A stretch of 64,000 nt of DNA from Paguma larvata (taxonomy: Eukaryota > Chordata > Mammalia > Carnivora > Viverridae): the NCBI GenBank assembly GCA_030068075.1, contig CM057842.1, positions 41,378,659-41,442,658 on the forward strand, in the 5' to 3' direction. Made by a program: the position numbers and the translations under genes. Below are positions 22,477-33,205 of the stretch, piece by piece. The notes below the pieces were generated by a model, which was not told where the DNA came from, made no database searches, and saw only the letters and a list, made by a program, of their open reading frames with translations. How positions within the stretch are numbered: the stretch's first letter is position 1; the number at the start of each line of letters is the position of its first letter.

Positions 22477-22478
<2 letters not shown>
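21923..22478. other. Unique AT-rich DNA
   Basis: No feature recognised. A short T-run lies near 22291-22301. Confidence 0.5.

Positions 22479-22508
<30 letters not shown>
22479..22508. repeat. T-run of 30
   Basis: About 30 T, the longest mononucleotide tract here. It has the look of the poly(A) tail of a minus-strand retrocopy. A 9-bp direct repeat, ACTAGCGAT, occurs just left (22461-22469) and again at 22955-22963, which could be the ends of a target-site duplication. Confidence 0.8.
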
Positions 22509-22512
<4 letters not shown>

Positions 22513-23190
22513 GTGTATCAACAAAATTCTTCAAAGCTGCAGTTTGGGGGATAAAACCAAAGCTAAAGAAACTATTAACTCTGAAGTGATAACACATTAA
22601 AATTATTGGTTGATACAGTTTTTAGTGTTTTGTTGTTATTTGCATACAATTTCCAATAGCATAATCAAAGATTTTTCTTGTGGCAAATGGCTAAACATCT
22701 CAATTCTTTCCATCAACACACATTATAGCAGTAATTCTAAATACCCGAGGTACTTTCATAAAAAAGACATACGATATACATTTCATATTGTAAAAATTAT
22801 ATATCTGTTTCTTCATTTATGAAATAAGAGAGTCTGAATGTATTCTCAGGCATCTTTTCTCTCCTCATTAAAAGCACTAAATGCAGTAGCAAGAATACAG
22901 CATAGCGAACAGGATGCTGCCTAAAAGAATAACCAAATCAGGTCGTCCAATAAAACTAGCGATATATTCCCTGGGGCCAAAGTGCCTCAGCAGTGATATG
23001 TGAGTTTCCAAAGGTTGTCAGGCTTTCCAGATCGGAGGGAATACAGTTGCTAACCAGTACAAGTGTTAACGTGGATGGCTCTTCTCTTTGGTATCTCCCA
23101 AAGTAGTTTACACTCTTGATACCATTCTGGAATTCTGGTATTTAACTCAGGTCACTTGATACCTATCCAGCACTATGCATAATTCATTTT
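22509..23190 (-). other. Unidentified segment downstream of the T-run, possible retrocopy
   Basis: If the T-run is an antisense poly(A) tail, this could be a processed pseudogene or unknown non-LTR element. The minus strand has a stop-free stretch of 61 codons at 22959-23141 without a start codon. The translation does not match a protein I recognise, and that length is not significant by itself. I therefore do not call a gene. Confidence 0.2.
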
Positions 23191-23924
23191 TCCTTTTTGG
23201 TTGTGCACACTGATTATTCTTATCATAATGAGAATTTGAAAATTAAGCATATGCTTTATGGATTCCCTCATCCCCCTAGGACCTCCATGTTAGACACAGA
23301 CATTAATCGTTTTGTGGAGATAAATTTACAAAAAGGAGATATGAAACAGCAACAGGTGTGTGGTATTACTTGCTGGGATGTGCTTTAAAAGAAAGACACC
23401 ATGGATCAAAAAGAGTTGTAAGCACCAGCAGGATATGTTTTTCAAAGGGCACTTTTAGAGGAATACCGTATAAGACGCCTGTCAAAAGAAGATCTTCCAT
23501 TTTAATGGGTATTGAAGAATTACATAAGGACACGGTTTTCTTTTAGATTCACCTATAAGTGATGTATTTTATTAGCAAAAAATATAACAGTGATTACCAA
23601 AACCCAGATGTAAAGCATAAATTTATACAAACCATTATCATTCTCGATGAAACATAGACTAGAGAGGACTGCTAGTCGTTATTTCATTCTTTCAAGGTGA
23701 GTGAAAATGAGACCGGTCGCACTGAAAACATAGCATTCCACTTTTTATTGTTTTATTTTTTAATAAAAGTTTTTGTAGTTTTTCATACCAAGTTAAACTC
23801 TTTGCTAAACCTTTCATCGGTACAAAATAATAATAATCAAAACTCATACACACAATGAGTTCTCTCAATTTCAGGAGACGTGTGATCTACCTTTAGAGAC
23901 AGAACATTGAAATCTGTGTTTTAG

Positions 23925-24030
23925 TATATATATGTGAGTTTTAAAATATGTTTATATATATCTGAGTTTATAAATAAATAAATATAATAAATAAATAAAT
24001 ATATACATATACATGTATATATATTTAAGC
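23925..24030. repeat. AT-rich simple repeat, (TA)n and (TAAA)n
   Basis: Imperfect tatata, 'ataaataaataaata' and 'tatacatatacatgtatata' runs, low complexity. Confidence 0.8.
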
Positions 24031-24570
24031 ACAGTTTTTCATTAAAATGATTCCATGCTCCTAGGCAGAATTGTCTTCAATAATTAATTTGCATAGATAA
24101 ACATAGCATAATACTTTTACACATTTTTTAAAACAAAATATTTTTTCTTGAAGTTGTTTGTCACAGCAATGTACATGTACAAAATATGGGTATTGGAGGA
24201 ACAACAGTGCAAGATGCTCAGATATATCATTGCAGGAAGAAAGTGTTAATTGTGTAGAACCTGGGTCTCCTATTTAAAAAGTGAACTGATTCACTAAAAA
24301 TAGTCATTATATGAAAAATAAGATTTATATACATTCATATATATTCATACATATACATGCATAAAATATATGCAAATTATGAAATGCATTAATAAACACA
24401 ACCATCTTACTTGAAAAACATTTATATATTAAACTCTTAGATAAAATTAAAAAGATTTATTAGTGAAGAATCTTTAGCACATCTCCTACCTAATTGTCTT
24501 TGATATTTCTTATTATCAAAAGTTATGTTTTCACTTTTTATCTAAGAGTAGAGATTCTCACCATGCATGC

Positions 24571-24601
24571 AACACACACACACACACACAGACACACACA
24601 A
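24571..24601. repeat. (AC)n microsatellite
   Basis: AC dinucleotides with one G interruption (acacacagacacac). Confidence 0.92.
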
Positions 24602-24839
24602 GTGATATGCATGACTTTAGATATGATATATATAGAGGAAACATTTCTATGTATTTGTTCACCAATCAGCATGCAGGATGGTTTCAAAATCTGGAAATAT
24701 TCCCTGTATTCAGTACCATTTTGAAATTATCTTTTGAGTGCTGTTAACTCCCTTAATTTTTATTGTTTTATGTGTTTTCTAAGTTTTGTGACATACATGG
24801 TGACTTTTTGAAATTTTCCTAGGAGTGATTTTTGCCTTT

Positions 24840-25051
24840 TCTTTTCTTTTTTTTAAATCTTTATTTATATTTGAGAGAGAGACAGAGACAGAGTGTGAGT
24901 AGAGGAGGGGGAGGAAGAGAGGGAGATACAGAATCCAAAGCAAGCTCCAGGCTCTGTCTGAGCTGAGCCTGACACAGGGCTCGAACTCACAGATGATATC
25001 TTAACCTGAGCTGAAGTGCATACTTAACCGACTGAGCCACCCAGGCGCCCC
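24840..25051 (-). mobile_element. SINEC, antisense
   Basis: T-rich tail complement, GA-rich part, 'agcaagctccaggctctg', B-box complement 'gggctcgaactc', head complement ccgactgagccacccaggcg. Perfect 14-bp target-site duplication TGATTTTTGCCTTT at 24826-24839 and 25052-25065. Confidence 0.97.
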
Positions 25052-25065
25052 TGATTTTTGCCTTT

Positions 25066-25659
25066 AAAATTAGCATCAGTTTATACATTTTATTCTGGTC
25101 TTCATTACAAAAATAATTTGAGGAAATGGGCAAGATTAACAGCATTTTCCTACAAATAATCAGGAAAATAAAATTATTCCCAACTTTGGTGAGAAAATTT
25201 TCCCCATTACTCCTTATTTAAAAAAGGGAGAGAATTGAACAATTGGTTGATCTGCCTGCATTCTCTTTGAATTTCATAGTTTAAAAATGCTCTATTTAAT
25301 TTCAACAAAACTACATATTTTTGAGAAAGTCCTTTATAATTTTAACATACTTTGAAAGAGACCTGTTCATTAGTTATTGTTTCCATTTTATGAATAACAA
25401 AATACAAACAATATCAGTGCAATCTACCTAAACCCGTATAATAAGTAGTAAAGAAATGACCCATTCGATTTAGAATTCTTTGCAACAATTGTAGGTTATG
25501 AGCATGAAGTCTGAATGAAGTTGCCAGAGTTTGAATATCGTTATCAACACTTTCCTACCTGTGTATCTTGTACTCTAAAGCTTAGTTTCTTTATTTGTAA
25601 TATGGGAATGATAAACATAACTGTTAAATTAGTTTAATGGTAGGACAGGGCGCTCCAAT
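25066..25659. other. Unique AT-rich DNA
   Basis: Nothing recognised. Confidence 0.5.
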
Positions 25660-25673
25660 AAGTTTTGGAGAGT

Positions 25674-25897
25674 GGGGCATCTGTGTCCCTCAGTCAGTGG
25701 AGTGCCAACTCTTGATTTCGGCTCAGGTCATGATCTCATAGGTTTGTGGGTTTGAGCTCCATGTCTACCTCTGTGCTGGCAACACAGAGCCTGCCTGTGA
25801 TTCTCTGTCTCCCTCTCTCTGTCTTCACCCTTCTCTCGCTCATGCTCTCTCACTCTCTCTGTCAAAAATAAATAAGTGAACATTAAAAAAAAACAAA
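25674..25897 (+). mobile_element. SINEC, diverged
   Basis: Head ggggcatctgtgtccctcag, 'ggctcaggtcatgatctcatagg', B-box region 'gggtttgagctcc', long CT-rich part and tail 'caaaaataaataagtgaacatt'. Target-site duplication AAGTTTTGGAGA/AAGATTTGGAGA at 25660-25671 and 25898-25909. Confidence 0.95.
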
Positions 25898-25909
25898 AAG
25901 ATTTGGAGA

Positions 25910-26253
25910 ATACTGTTATCCCCAGACATTAACACGATGCTAAATGTTTCCTGAACTAAAATCTGCATATCCTTTCTTGTGGTCAAATATGCTAGGTATA
26001 ATTTATAAATAAAACCACATGGTATAGACAGATATGTACACCTATGTAACCAAGAATAAGCTGCGGAGCATGTCAATCTCCCCTTGGGTTCCACTGATGT
26101 CAGTACACACCACCACCATCATCCGTTACCTCAAGCAGTACTGAGGCAATTTCCGTCACTGTATATTACTAGAACTACTCATAATTCCGTGTAAATAAAT
26201 TCCTGCAATATAGACTTTTCTGTGTCAATTTCATTGATTTCACATAAAGTCAT
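25910..26253. other. Unique DNA
   Basis: No feature recognised. Confidence 0.5.
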
Positions 26254-26552
26254 TGTTATGGACTGAGTGGTGCCCATCACCCCAAATTCATATGTTGAAG
26301 TCCTTCCTCCCAGTACCTCATAATGTGAGGGTATTTGGAGGTAGGGCCTTTAAAGAGATAATTAAGGTAAAATGAGGTCATTCGGTTGGGCCCTAATCCA
26401 AAATGACTGGAGTCCTTGTATGAAAAGGAGATTAGAGCACAACACAGACCAAGGGGTGAAAGTATGAGGACACAGAAGAGGGCCACCTGCAAGCCCGGGA
26501 AAGAGACTTCAGAACACCCCAACTCTGCCGACATCTTGACCTTGGACTTCAG
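26254..26552 (+). mobile_element. MLT1 LTR, 3' truncated
   Basis: 'ttatggactgagtggtgccc', 'aattcatatgttgaagtcc', 'ggtatttggaggtagggcc', 'gggccctaatccaaaatgactgg' and 'ctgccgacatcttgaccttggactt' follow MLT1. The conserved ending (cctccagaactgtgag...) is missing because the next element begins within it. Confidence 0.85.
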
Positions 26553-26559
26553 TATTTGT

Positions 26560-27072
26560 GCGTAAGTCTTTACAGGTTTCCCTCACCATCAGAAAGTACG
26601 TAGAGTATTGCTTTGAAAACTTTCATAAGTTGAAATGGTATTAAGCAGTGAAGCAATTACCATTAATTTATATGGAATTTTTTTTTAGTATTCCCAGACC
26701 CCCAAAATAACCTCTCTAGGCTTTTCTGATACCTTAGGGCACATCTTGCTAATGAATGCACAGAATAAATCCAGTAAATGAACAGATGCTCCCAGATACA
26801 GTTCAAAGCTATGCCAGCTTGTTGCTGAGATGCTAAGTTTAGTTCCTGAGGAAGGAGCTTGGCGGGGCCACTCTGGCTGCTCAGGATACGCACTGCCTGT
26901 AAGGAGCAAAACAAACACTAAACGTTATTTTAGCTATTTTCCTTTTTTCATAAAGGCTAAAATCCTCTTTGGATTTCTTTCAGTTGGCAAAAGCACGTAC
27001 CAATGTAGGTCTTTCATAATAAATGTGGGCGGCATAACATGAACTTTTGAAAAGTGGGGGACACCCATATGT
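26560..27072 (+). mobile_element. Probable mariner/Tigger-like DNA transposon relic
   Basis: The ends are imperfect inverted repeats: left 'ggtttccctcacc...agaaag', right complement 'ggtgtcccccac...aaaag'. Inside are 'ctttcataagttgaaatgg', 'gaagcaattaccattaatttatatgg', 'tattcccagaccccc' and 'gtaggtctttcataataaatgtggg'. I recognise this as a widespread mammalian non-autonomous DNA element but cannot give its name with certainty. TA dinucleotides at both borders suit a Tc1/mariner-type target. A minus-strand frame of 83 codons inside it is not meaningful. Confidence 0.5.
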
Positions 27073-27706
27073 GGACATGCATTTTCAAAATACTGAGGGG
27101 CGAAACTGGTGAACCTTACAGGCAGTGTGTGGCTGAGAGACTACCAAACTGCCCTTTGAGGTCGTCGCACCACATAGCAATTTCAGCGGCTGTAGATGAG
27201 AATTCTAGTCGCTCTCCTCCATATTGTCACCAGCAATTGGCCATCGACTCCTCCCTACAGCCCCGTTTCTAGAGACGTGAAGTGATACGTCGTTGTAGTT
27301 TTAATTTGAATTTCCTTGACAACCACTGATATTGATCCTCTTTCTATGTGCTGATTTTCATGTGCATATGAGTTATCAGAAGTTATTAAATATTTTGTAT
27401 ACAGTTCCTTTGTAAGAAATAGATGATATTTTCCCTAGTGTGTGTCTTGACTTTAAAATTTCTAGTTGGCATCCTTCGAGATCAGAAGATTTTTATTTTC
27501 TTGAAGGCCAATTTATCTTTTTTTTGTTTTTTTGTGTTTTCAAGCTTTTTGTGTGTGTACTACCTACAAAAACTTTGCTTATCCAGATCATAAAAATGTT
27601 CTCTTATGTTTTATCCTCCCTGGATTTCTAATAATTTTAGCTTTTATTTTTAGATCTATAATTCATTTTCAAGTAGCTTGGGTGCGTGGTATAAGATAGG
27701 GGTTAT

Positions 27707-28162
27707 AGCAAGCTTAATGGTGGCCCGGAAAAGATATGTCCTAGTCCTAATCTTCTGTACTTGTAGATGTGACATCACTTTAAAGTAGAGCTTTTGCAGA
27801 TAATTAAGTTAAGGGTCTTGAGATGAGAGCAACTTGGAATTAGGGTGAGGCCCAAATCCAGTAACTCGGGTCCTTGTTAGAGAAAGGGGAAAGGGCTTTA
27901 AGACATGGACGCACACGCGAGGACTTGTGAAAGCACACACGGAGATTGGAGTTATGTTGCCAACAAGCCACAAGGGTTGCCTGCGGATGTTGCTATGAGA
28001 GGCACAGACTGGATTCTCCCTCACAGCTTCCGGAAAGAACTAACCCTATCGACACCTGGATTTCAGACTCCAGGCTTCCAGAATTATGACAGAATAAATT
28101 TCTGCCATTGTAAGTCGCTACTTGATGGTAAAGTTTTGCATCAGCCCTAGGAAACTGATAGA
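27707..28162 (+). mobile_element. MLT1 LTR inside L1
   Basis: 'ggcccggaaaagatatgtcc', 'tttgcagataattaagttaaggg', 'ggcccaaatccagtaactcgg', 'atttcagactccaggcttccagaattatgacagaataaatttctg', 'cagccctaggaaactgatag' match an MLT1 subtype. L1 text on the left (gcgtggtataagataggggttatag) resumes directly on the right (tgttttcccatatggatgtctac), so the LTR inserted into the L1. Confidence 0.85.
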
Positions 28163-28620
28163 CGTCAATGTTTATCTGTTTTCCCATATGGATGTCTACT
28201 TGTTCCAGGACCATGTGCTGAATAGATTATTATGCCCTTGTAAATTTATCTTGGTCCCTTTGTCTAAAATCAATTAGTCACCTAAGTGCAGATCATTTCT
28301 GGATTCTTTCATTTTGTTCCGTGGACCTTTGTGCCAGTAGTACACCGTGCTTTATGTGTTCCTTTATGTTATACTCTTCTGTCTTGAAGAATAGCTTTAT
28401 AGTGTCTCTTGAAATCAGATAAAATAGATCCTTCAATTTTATTCTTCCTTTTCGAATACGTTTTTGCTACTCTAGGTGCTTTGCATTTCTATATAAACTT
28501 GATAATCAACTTGTCAGTTAACAAAAAGCCTTTATTTGAGTTGGGTTTAAGCATATAGATCAATTTATAGAGAGTGAAAATTTTATTCTTAAAATTTTTA
28601 ATATTTTATTTTTTATTATT

Positions 28621-28830
28621 TTTAAAAAATAATGTTTATTTACTTTTGAGAGAGATGCAGAGACAGAGTGTGAGTGGGTGCAGGGCAGAGAGAGGGAGTC
28701 ATAGAATCAGAAGCAAGTTCTAGCCTCTGAGCTGTCAACACAGAACCTGACATAGGGCTCAAACTCATGAACTGCAAGATCATGACCTGAGCCAAACTCG
28801 GACACTTAACCAACTATGCTGCCCAGGCAT
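28621..28830 (-). mobile_element. SINEC, antisense
   Basis: 'aataatgtttatttacttttgagag', GA-rich part, 'aagcaagttctagcctctgagctgtc', 'gggctcaaactcatgaactgc' and a degraded head 'aactatgctgcccaggc'. It lies in the A/T tail of the L1 3' end to its right. No clean duplication can be read in the low-complexity flanks. Confidence 0.88.
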
Positions 28831-28841
28831 ATCTATTATTA

Positions 28842-29150
28842 TTATTATTATATTTTTTAAAATTTAAATCCAAGTTATTTAACATATCATGTAATAATGA
28901 TTTCAGGAACACAATTTAGTGATTTGTCACCTACGTCTACATGAGCATGTATTCGTGCTCATCCCAAGTGCCCTCTGAATGCCTCAATGTTTTTATGTTA
29001 TTTTTGCTTCCCTTCCCTTGCGTTTATCTGTTTTTAATAATTTTTAAATTTTGTTTTGTTCTTTAATTCCACATATGAGTGAAATCATATGATATTTGTC
29101 TTTCTCTGACTTATTTCACTTAGCATAATACACTCTAGTTACATCCTTAA
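28842..29150 (-). mobile_element. Younger L1 3' end, minus strand, 5' truncated
   Basis: The plus strand reads 'tttaaatccaagttatttaacatatcatgtaataatg', 'caagtgccctctgaatgcc', then the very conserved 'cacatatgagtgaaatcatatgatatttgtctttctctgacttatttcacttagcataata'. That is antisense of the carnivore L1 terminal region. It stops at the equivalent of 'ctagttccatcc' and is embedded in the older L1. Confidence 0.88.
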
Positions 29151-29821
29151 AAATATTTTTTAAAGGGGATAATTTTAAAAATAGGAGATTTTTTGAATCA
29201 TGAAGATGACTTAATTGCCTATTTATTTAGTATTAGGATTTTTTAAAGAATTTCTCAACTATTTTTCCAGTTTATAATGAATAGTTATTCATATCCTTTA
29301 TTAAATTGATTTCTAATTGTTTTAATTTTTATACTGTGGTAAATAATATTCTAAAACTCAATTTTCCAATGTTTGATGGTAGTATATAGAAATATAGTTG
29401 ATCTTTCCATGTTAACCTTGTACTCTCTGACTTCACTATTTAGAAATATTGTTGATCTTTATATATTAATCTTGTACTCTATCACTTGAAAATTAATACT
29501 TAGCTCCCACAACAGTTTTTTTTGTACAAATCTTAAGATTTTATAATGTGGACTCTCATGTAATCTCTGAATGAGGACATTGTATCGCCTCTTTTTCTCT
29601 CTTTATCATGTGTTATTATTGCCTTATTGCACTAACTATGATAGCCAGCACCATGTAGCATGAAATTGGTGAAAGCGCATCTTTCCTAGATTGGTGATCT
29701 TAAGGAGAAAGCATTCAATTTTTCATTACTCTGTGTGCTGTCACCTTAGGTTTTCGAAGATGTGCTTTGTAAGTTTGTTTCACTGCGGACGGCTCTGGGT
29801 TCAATATCCCACTCTAGATAC

Positions 29822-29951
29822 CGGCTCAGGTCATGATCTCATGGTCATGAGATGGAGCCCCACGTTGAGTTCCATGCTGAGCGTAGAGCATGCGTGGGAT
29901 TCTCTGCCCCTCCCTGTCTCATACTCTCTAAGTAAATAAATTTTAAAAAAA
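29822..29951 (+). mobile_element. SINEC fragment, 5' truncated
   Basis: It lacks the head and starts at 'ccggctcaggtcatgatctcatggtcatgagatggagccccacg'. It continues with 'ggattctctgcccctccctgtctc' and the tail 'taagtaaataaattttaaa'. An older subtype inserted in the L1. Confidence 0.85.
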
Positions 29952-30257
29952 TGTTAGATTTACTGTTATTCACAGTTAGCTGTGTTTTCATTGTACGTAG
30001 ATGTTGAATTTTTAAATACTTTTTCCGCGTGTACTAAAATATCATAAAATGTTTCTCTTTTAATTTTTTCTCCTTTATACTTAAAGTTAGGTGAATTTTA
30101 TTGATTTTTGAATATGGAACCAATCTTGTATTCCTGAAATAGAAAAAAAAGTCCTTGGTTAAGATATATTTTCCATTTTTTTCTTTTGACGGATTTGATT
30201 TCTTAACATTCTATTGAGACTTTTTGTGTCTGTGATCGTGTGAGATATTGCACAGTA

Positions 30258-30291
30258 ATATATATATATATATATTTTTTTTTTTTCTCAA
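30258..30291. repeat. (TA)n followed by a T-run
   Basis: Low-complexity tract inside the L1, about 17 bp of TA then 13 T. Confidence 0.85.
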
Positions 30292-30595
30292 ATGGCTTCA
30301 TCAGCTTTTGATGTCAGAGATCAGCTGTCCTTAAGCACCGGATGGAAGGTGTTCCCTCTTTTATTTTCTAAGAGAGTTTGTGTGATATTGGCATAAATCC
30401 TTTATTTAATATTTACATAATTTGTCAATGAGGGTGCCTAGGTCTGGTATTTTTCTCAAAAGAAGCTCTAATTCTTTTTTTAAACCTTAATTGAATTTCT
30501 TTAACTAATATGTGACTATTCATGTTTTCTAATCTTCATCAGTCAATTTTGATACATTGTGTTTTTACCAAATTTTCTATTTCATCTAACTTTTC

Positions 30596-30810
30596 TTTTT
30601 TTTTTTTAATGTTTATTTATTTTTGAGACAGGGAGAAACAGAGCATGAGTGGGGGAGGGGCAGAGAGAGAGGGAGACACAGAATCCGAAGCAGGCTCCAG
30701 GCTCTGAGCTGTCAGCACAGAGCCCGATGTGGGGCTCGAACTCACAGACCGCGAGATCATGACCTGAGCCGAAGTCGGACGCTCAACCGACTGAGCCACC
30801 CAGGCGCCCC
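30596..30810 (-). mobile_element. SINEC, young near-consensus copy
   Basis: Almost perfect felid consensus in antisense: 'aatgtttatttatttttgaga', 'gaatccgaagcaggctccaggctctgagctgtcagcacagagcccgatgtggggctcgaactc', head complement ccgactgagccacccaggcg. Perfect 18-bp target-site duplication TATTTCATCTAACTTTTC at 30578-30595 and 30811-30828, within L1 sequence. CpGs are largely preserved, which implies recent insertion. Confidence 0.98.
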
Positions 30811-31058
30811 TATTTCATCTAACTTTTCATTTTCTTGGAATACATTTTTTTCATAAATTTCCCCTATGTTCATATCAATATTTGTAGGTTCTGTGGAGTT
30901 ATACGTATTTTCATTTCTGATGTTGGCAGTTTGCATTTCCTGTCTGTTGTGTTATTACTCCTGATAGGGTTTTATCAATAATACTCATGTTTGCAAGGAA
31001 ACAACTTTTGGCTTCTTAATTTGCCATCCTCCATCCCTCCCTCTCTCTCTGTCCTTCT

Positions 31059-31127
31059 TTCCTTCCTTCCTTCCTTCCTTCCTTCCTTCCTTCCTTCCTT
31101 CCTTCCTTCCTTCCTTCCTTCCTTCCC
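31059..31127. repeat. (CTTC)n microsatellite
   Basis: About 16-17 CTTC units, nearly uninterrupted, inside the L1. Likely polymorphic in length. Confidence 0.95.
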
Positions 31128-31818
31128 TTTATTTCTTCCTATATACTTCGGATGATTTGCTCAACTTTTCTAGCTTTTACTGATAAAAATTTAGATCATT
31201 AATTTTAGGTCTCTCCCAACTCTTTGCTAATAATAGCATTTAAAGCTCTCTTCTTTTTTCTAAGCATCTTTAGTTGTAACATTTTATTCTAAGCATCATT
31301 AGTGATGTTTTTAATATTTTGGTATTTATGTATTTTATACATAATTTTCATTTTCATTCCTCAAGTATTTTCTTATTTCCCTTGTAGTCTTTGTTTATCT
31401 ATGGATTATTGAAAAATGTGCAATTTAATTTTCAAATATGTAGGGAATTTTCTCACTATTTTGTTATTGTTGATTTGTATGTTAATTATGTTGTGTTTAT
31501 ATAATGTACTTTTCAATACTCTGCAATATTTCAAGCTTTTGACATTTGTTGAGACATATAGCCTAGTGCATTTCCTTGTCCTATTACTAAAAGAAGGATG
31601 TTAACAATTTCTAACTACAACTGTGTATTTGTTAATTTTCCCTATTCTGATAGTTTTTGAATCATTCATTTTAATGCCTCTAATTAGGTATATGCGTTCT
31701 TGTAATTGTTATGCATCCTAATAACTTGCTTCTCTTAAAATATATTGTCCTTTATTATCTCTTGTAATACTTTTGGCCATCAGATACATGTCTGATATAA
31801 ATATAGGAAAGTCACCTT

Positions 31819-31990
31819 TAAAAAAAATGTTTATCCATTTTGAGAGAGGGGGAGGAGCAGAGACAGAGGGAGAGAGAATCTCAAGCGTGCTCTGCACCAT
31901 CAACACAGAGCCTGATGTGGGACTCGAAGTCCCAAAGTGCGAGCTCAGGACCTGAGTCAAAAGTGACAGTTGGATGCTTCACTGGCACCC
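31819..31990 (-). mobile_element. SINEC, antisense, shortened
   Basis: 'aaaatgtttatccattttgagaga', GA-rich part, 'atctcaagcgtgctctgcacc', 'acagagcctgatgtgggactcgaagtcc' and a decayed head 'ttcactggcaccc'. The middle and head carry deletions. Confidence 0.88.
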
Positions 31991-32044
31991 TGGAATGTCT
32001 TCTTTTTTATACTTATTATTTACATCCTATATCTTTGCTTAATT

Positions 32045-32253
32045 AAAAAAAAATGTTTATTTATTTTTGAGAAAGAGAGAGAGAGAATGCAAGCAGGGGA
32101 GAGGCAGAGAGAGAGGGAAACAGAGAATTCGAAGCAGGCTCCAGAATACAAGCTGTCAGCACAGAATTGAATGTGGGGCTCCAGCTCACAAACCTCGAGA
32201 TCACGACCTGAGCTAAATTTAGGTGCTTAACTGACTGCCCACCTAAGTGCCCC
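32045..32253 (-). mobile_element. SINEC, antisense
   Basis: 'aatgtttatttatttttgagaaag', GA-rich part, 'cgaagcaggctccagaatacaagctgtcagc', 'gtggggctccagctcacaaacc', head complement 'aactgactgcccacctaagtgcccc'. Inserted in L1 55 bp right of the previous SINE. Confidence 0.92.
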
Positions 32254-32385
32254 TCTTCACTTCATTTTTATCCAGTCTACCAAATTTCTGCCTATTAATT
32301 GGAACTTTTTAGTACATTTAATATATTATCAGTCTCTTTGGTTGAAGTGTATCATTTTCCTATTTGTTCACCATTTGCCACTTTA

Positions 32386-32588
32386 ACTTTTTTCTATTTT
32401 TTTATTTTTTATTTTTAAGAGAGAGCTTGTCAGCAGGAGAGACGGGCAAAGGGAGAGAAAGAGAATCTTTAGCAGACTCCACAAGCATAGAGCTTGATAG
32501 GGGGCTCAATCTCATGACCCTGGGATCATGATCTGAGTGGAAATCAGGAGTCAAACACTCAACTGACTTATCCAACCAGGCACGCCTG
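32386..32588 (-). mobile_element. SINEC, antisense
   Basis: Third SINE within 800 bp of L1. T-rich tail complement, 'ttagcagactccacaagc', 'gggggctcaatctcatgaccc', head complement 'actgacttatccaaccaggcac'. Perfect 15-bp target-site duplication CCATTTGCCACTTTA at 32371-32385 and 32589-32603; the duplicated sequence is L1. Confidence 0.95.
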
Positions 32589-32624
32589 CCATTTGCCACT
32601 TTATTGTTTTGCTTACCTTTGTAC

Positions 32625-32646
32625 TTTTCTTTCTTTCTTTCTTTTA
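32625..32646. repeat. Short (TTTC)n tract
   Basis: About five TTTC units within the L1. Confidence 0.8.
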
Positions 32647-33205
32647 AATTATTGTCTATTTTAGCATTCCATTTTAATTTCTTCGTTGACTTTTTATCTA
32701 GTTCTCATTTTATGTTTTAATTGATTCTCTATAGTGAACCATGTATATCCTTAACTTGTCGAAGTCTATGTAGACTACTCTTTCACAATATCTGACAAAC
32801 CTTGGGAAGCTTTACCCTCTATTTGTATAGCCCTATCTTAAGCCAGAGACTCCCCATGTGAATTTAGGAGACCCCTGTTCATCTCTCTGTTGTTCTATCC
32901 TGCAGATTCTAACCTTATTAGTTGCCTAAACTTCCTTGTCTGCCTTTTCAGCTCATTTGGCCACTCAAGCTATGCTTGGATTACAGCCCTCTGAAATGTG
33001 GTTATGAAATTAGACAGAGAATGGGTTATCATAATGCTAACCCTGTGAGTTTCCCCTCTCTCAGTCATTACCATCGCGTGCTCCCTGTTGCCCACTGCCT
33101 GAAAGCAGTTGCTTCAAATATTTTGTCAAATTTTAAAGTTTTATATAGTGGAAGGGCTAGTTTAGTACCAATTACTAAATTATAACCAGAAGTGGAAGTC
33201 TAAAC

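Larger units (their letters stand above)
23191..24825. other. AT-rich unique DNA with simple repeats
   Basis: No gene found. It contains an AT-rich tract of (TA)n and (TAAA)n at about 23925-24030 and a CA repeat listed separately. Confidence 0.55.
27076..33205 (-). mobile_element. Ancient L1 (L1M-type) LINE, minus strand, multiply interrupted
   Basis: Plus-strand text follows antisense L1 ORF2 from its 3' end towards 5': 'gactaccaaactgcccttt', 'gaaggccaatttatc', 'gtctaaaatcaattagtc', 'aagcattcaatttttcatta', 'accaatcttgtattcctg', 'gaaggtgttccctc', 'ggtctctcccaactctttgctaa', 'tcttttaaaatatattgtcctttattatctc', and finally 'gtggaagggctagtttagtacc'. Order is consistent over about 6 kb, of which roughly 4 kb is L1 and the rest later insertions. 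Frames are destroyed by stops and indels. A diverged 54-bp tandem duplication starts at 29387 and 29441. Confidence 0.85.

Noticed and set aside
22959..23141. 61-codon stop-free stretch on the minus strand suggesting a pseudogene
   Set aside because: That length is expected by chance, it has no start codon, and I recognise no protein. It is kept only as part of the possible retrocopy finding.
31021..31136. CTTC run as a possible functional tract
   Set aside because: An ordinary microsatellite in L1 sequence; nothing further supported.
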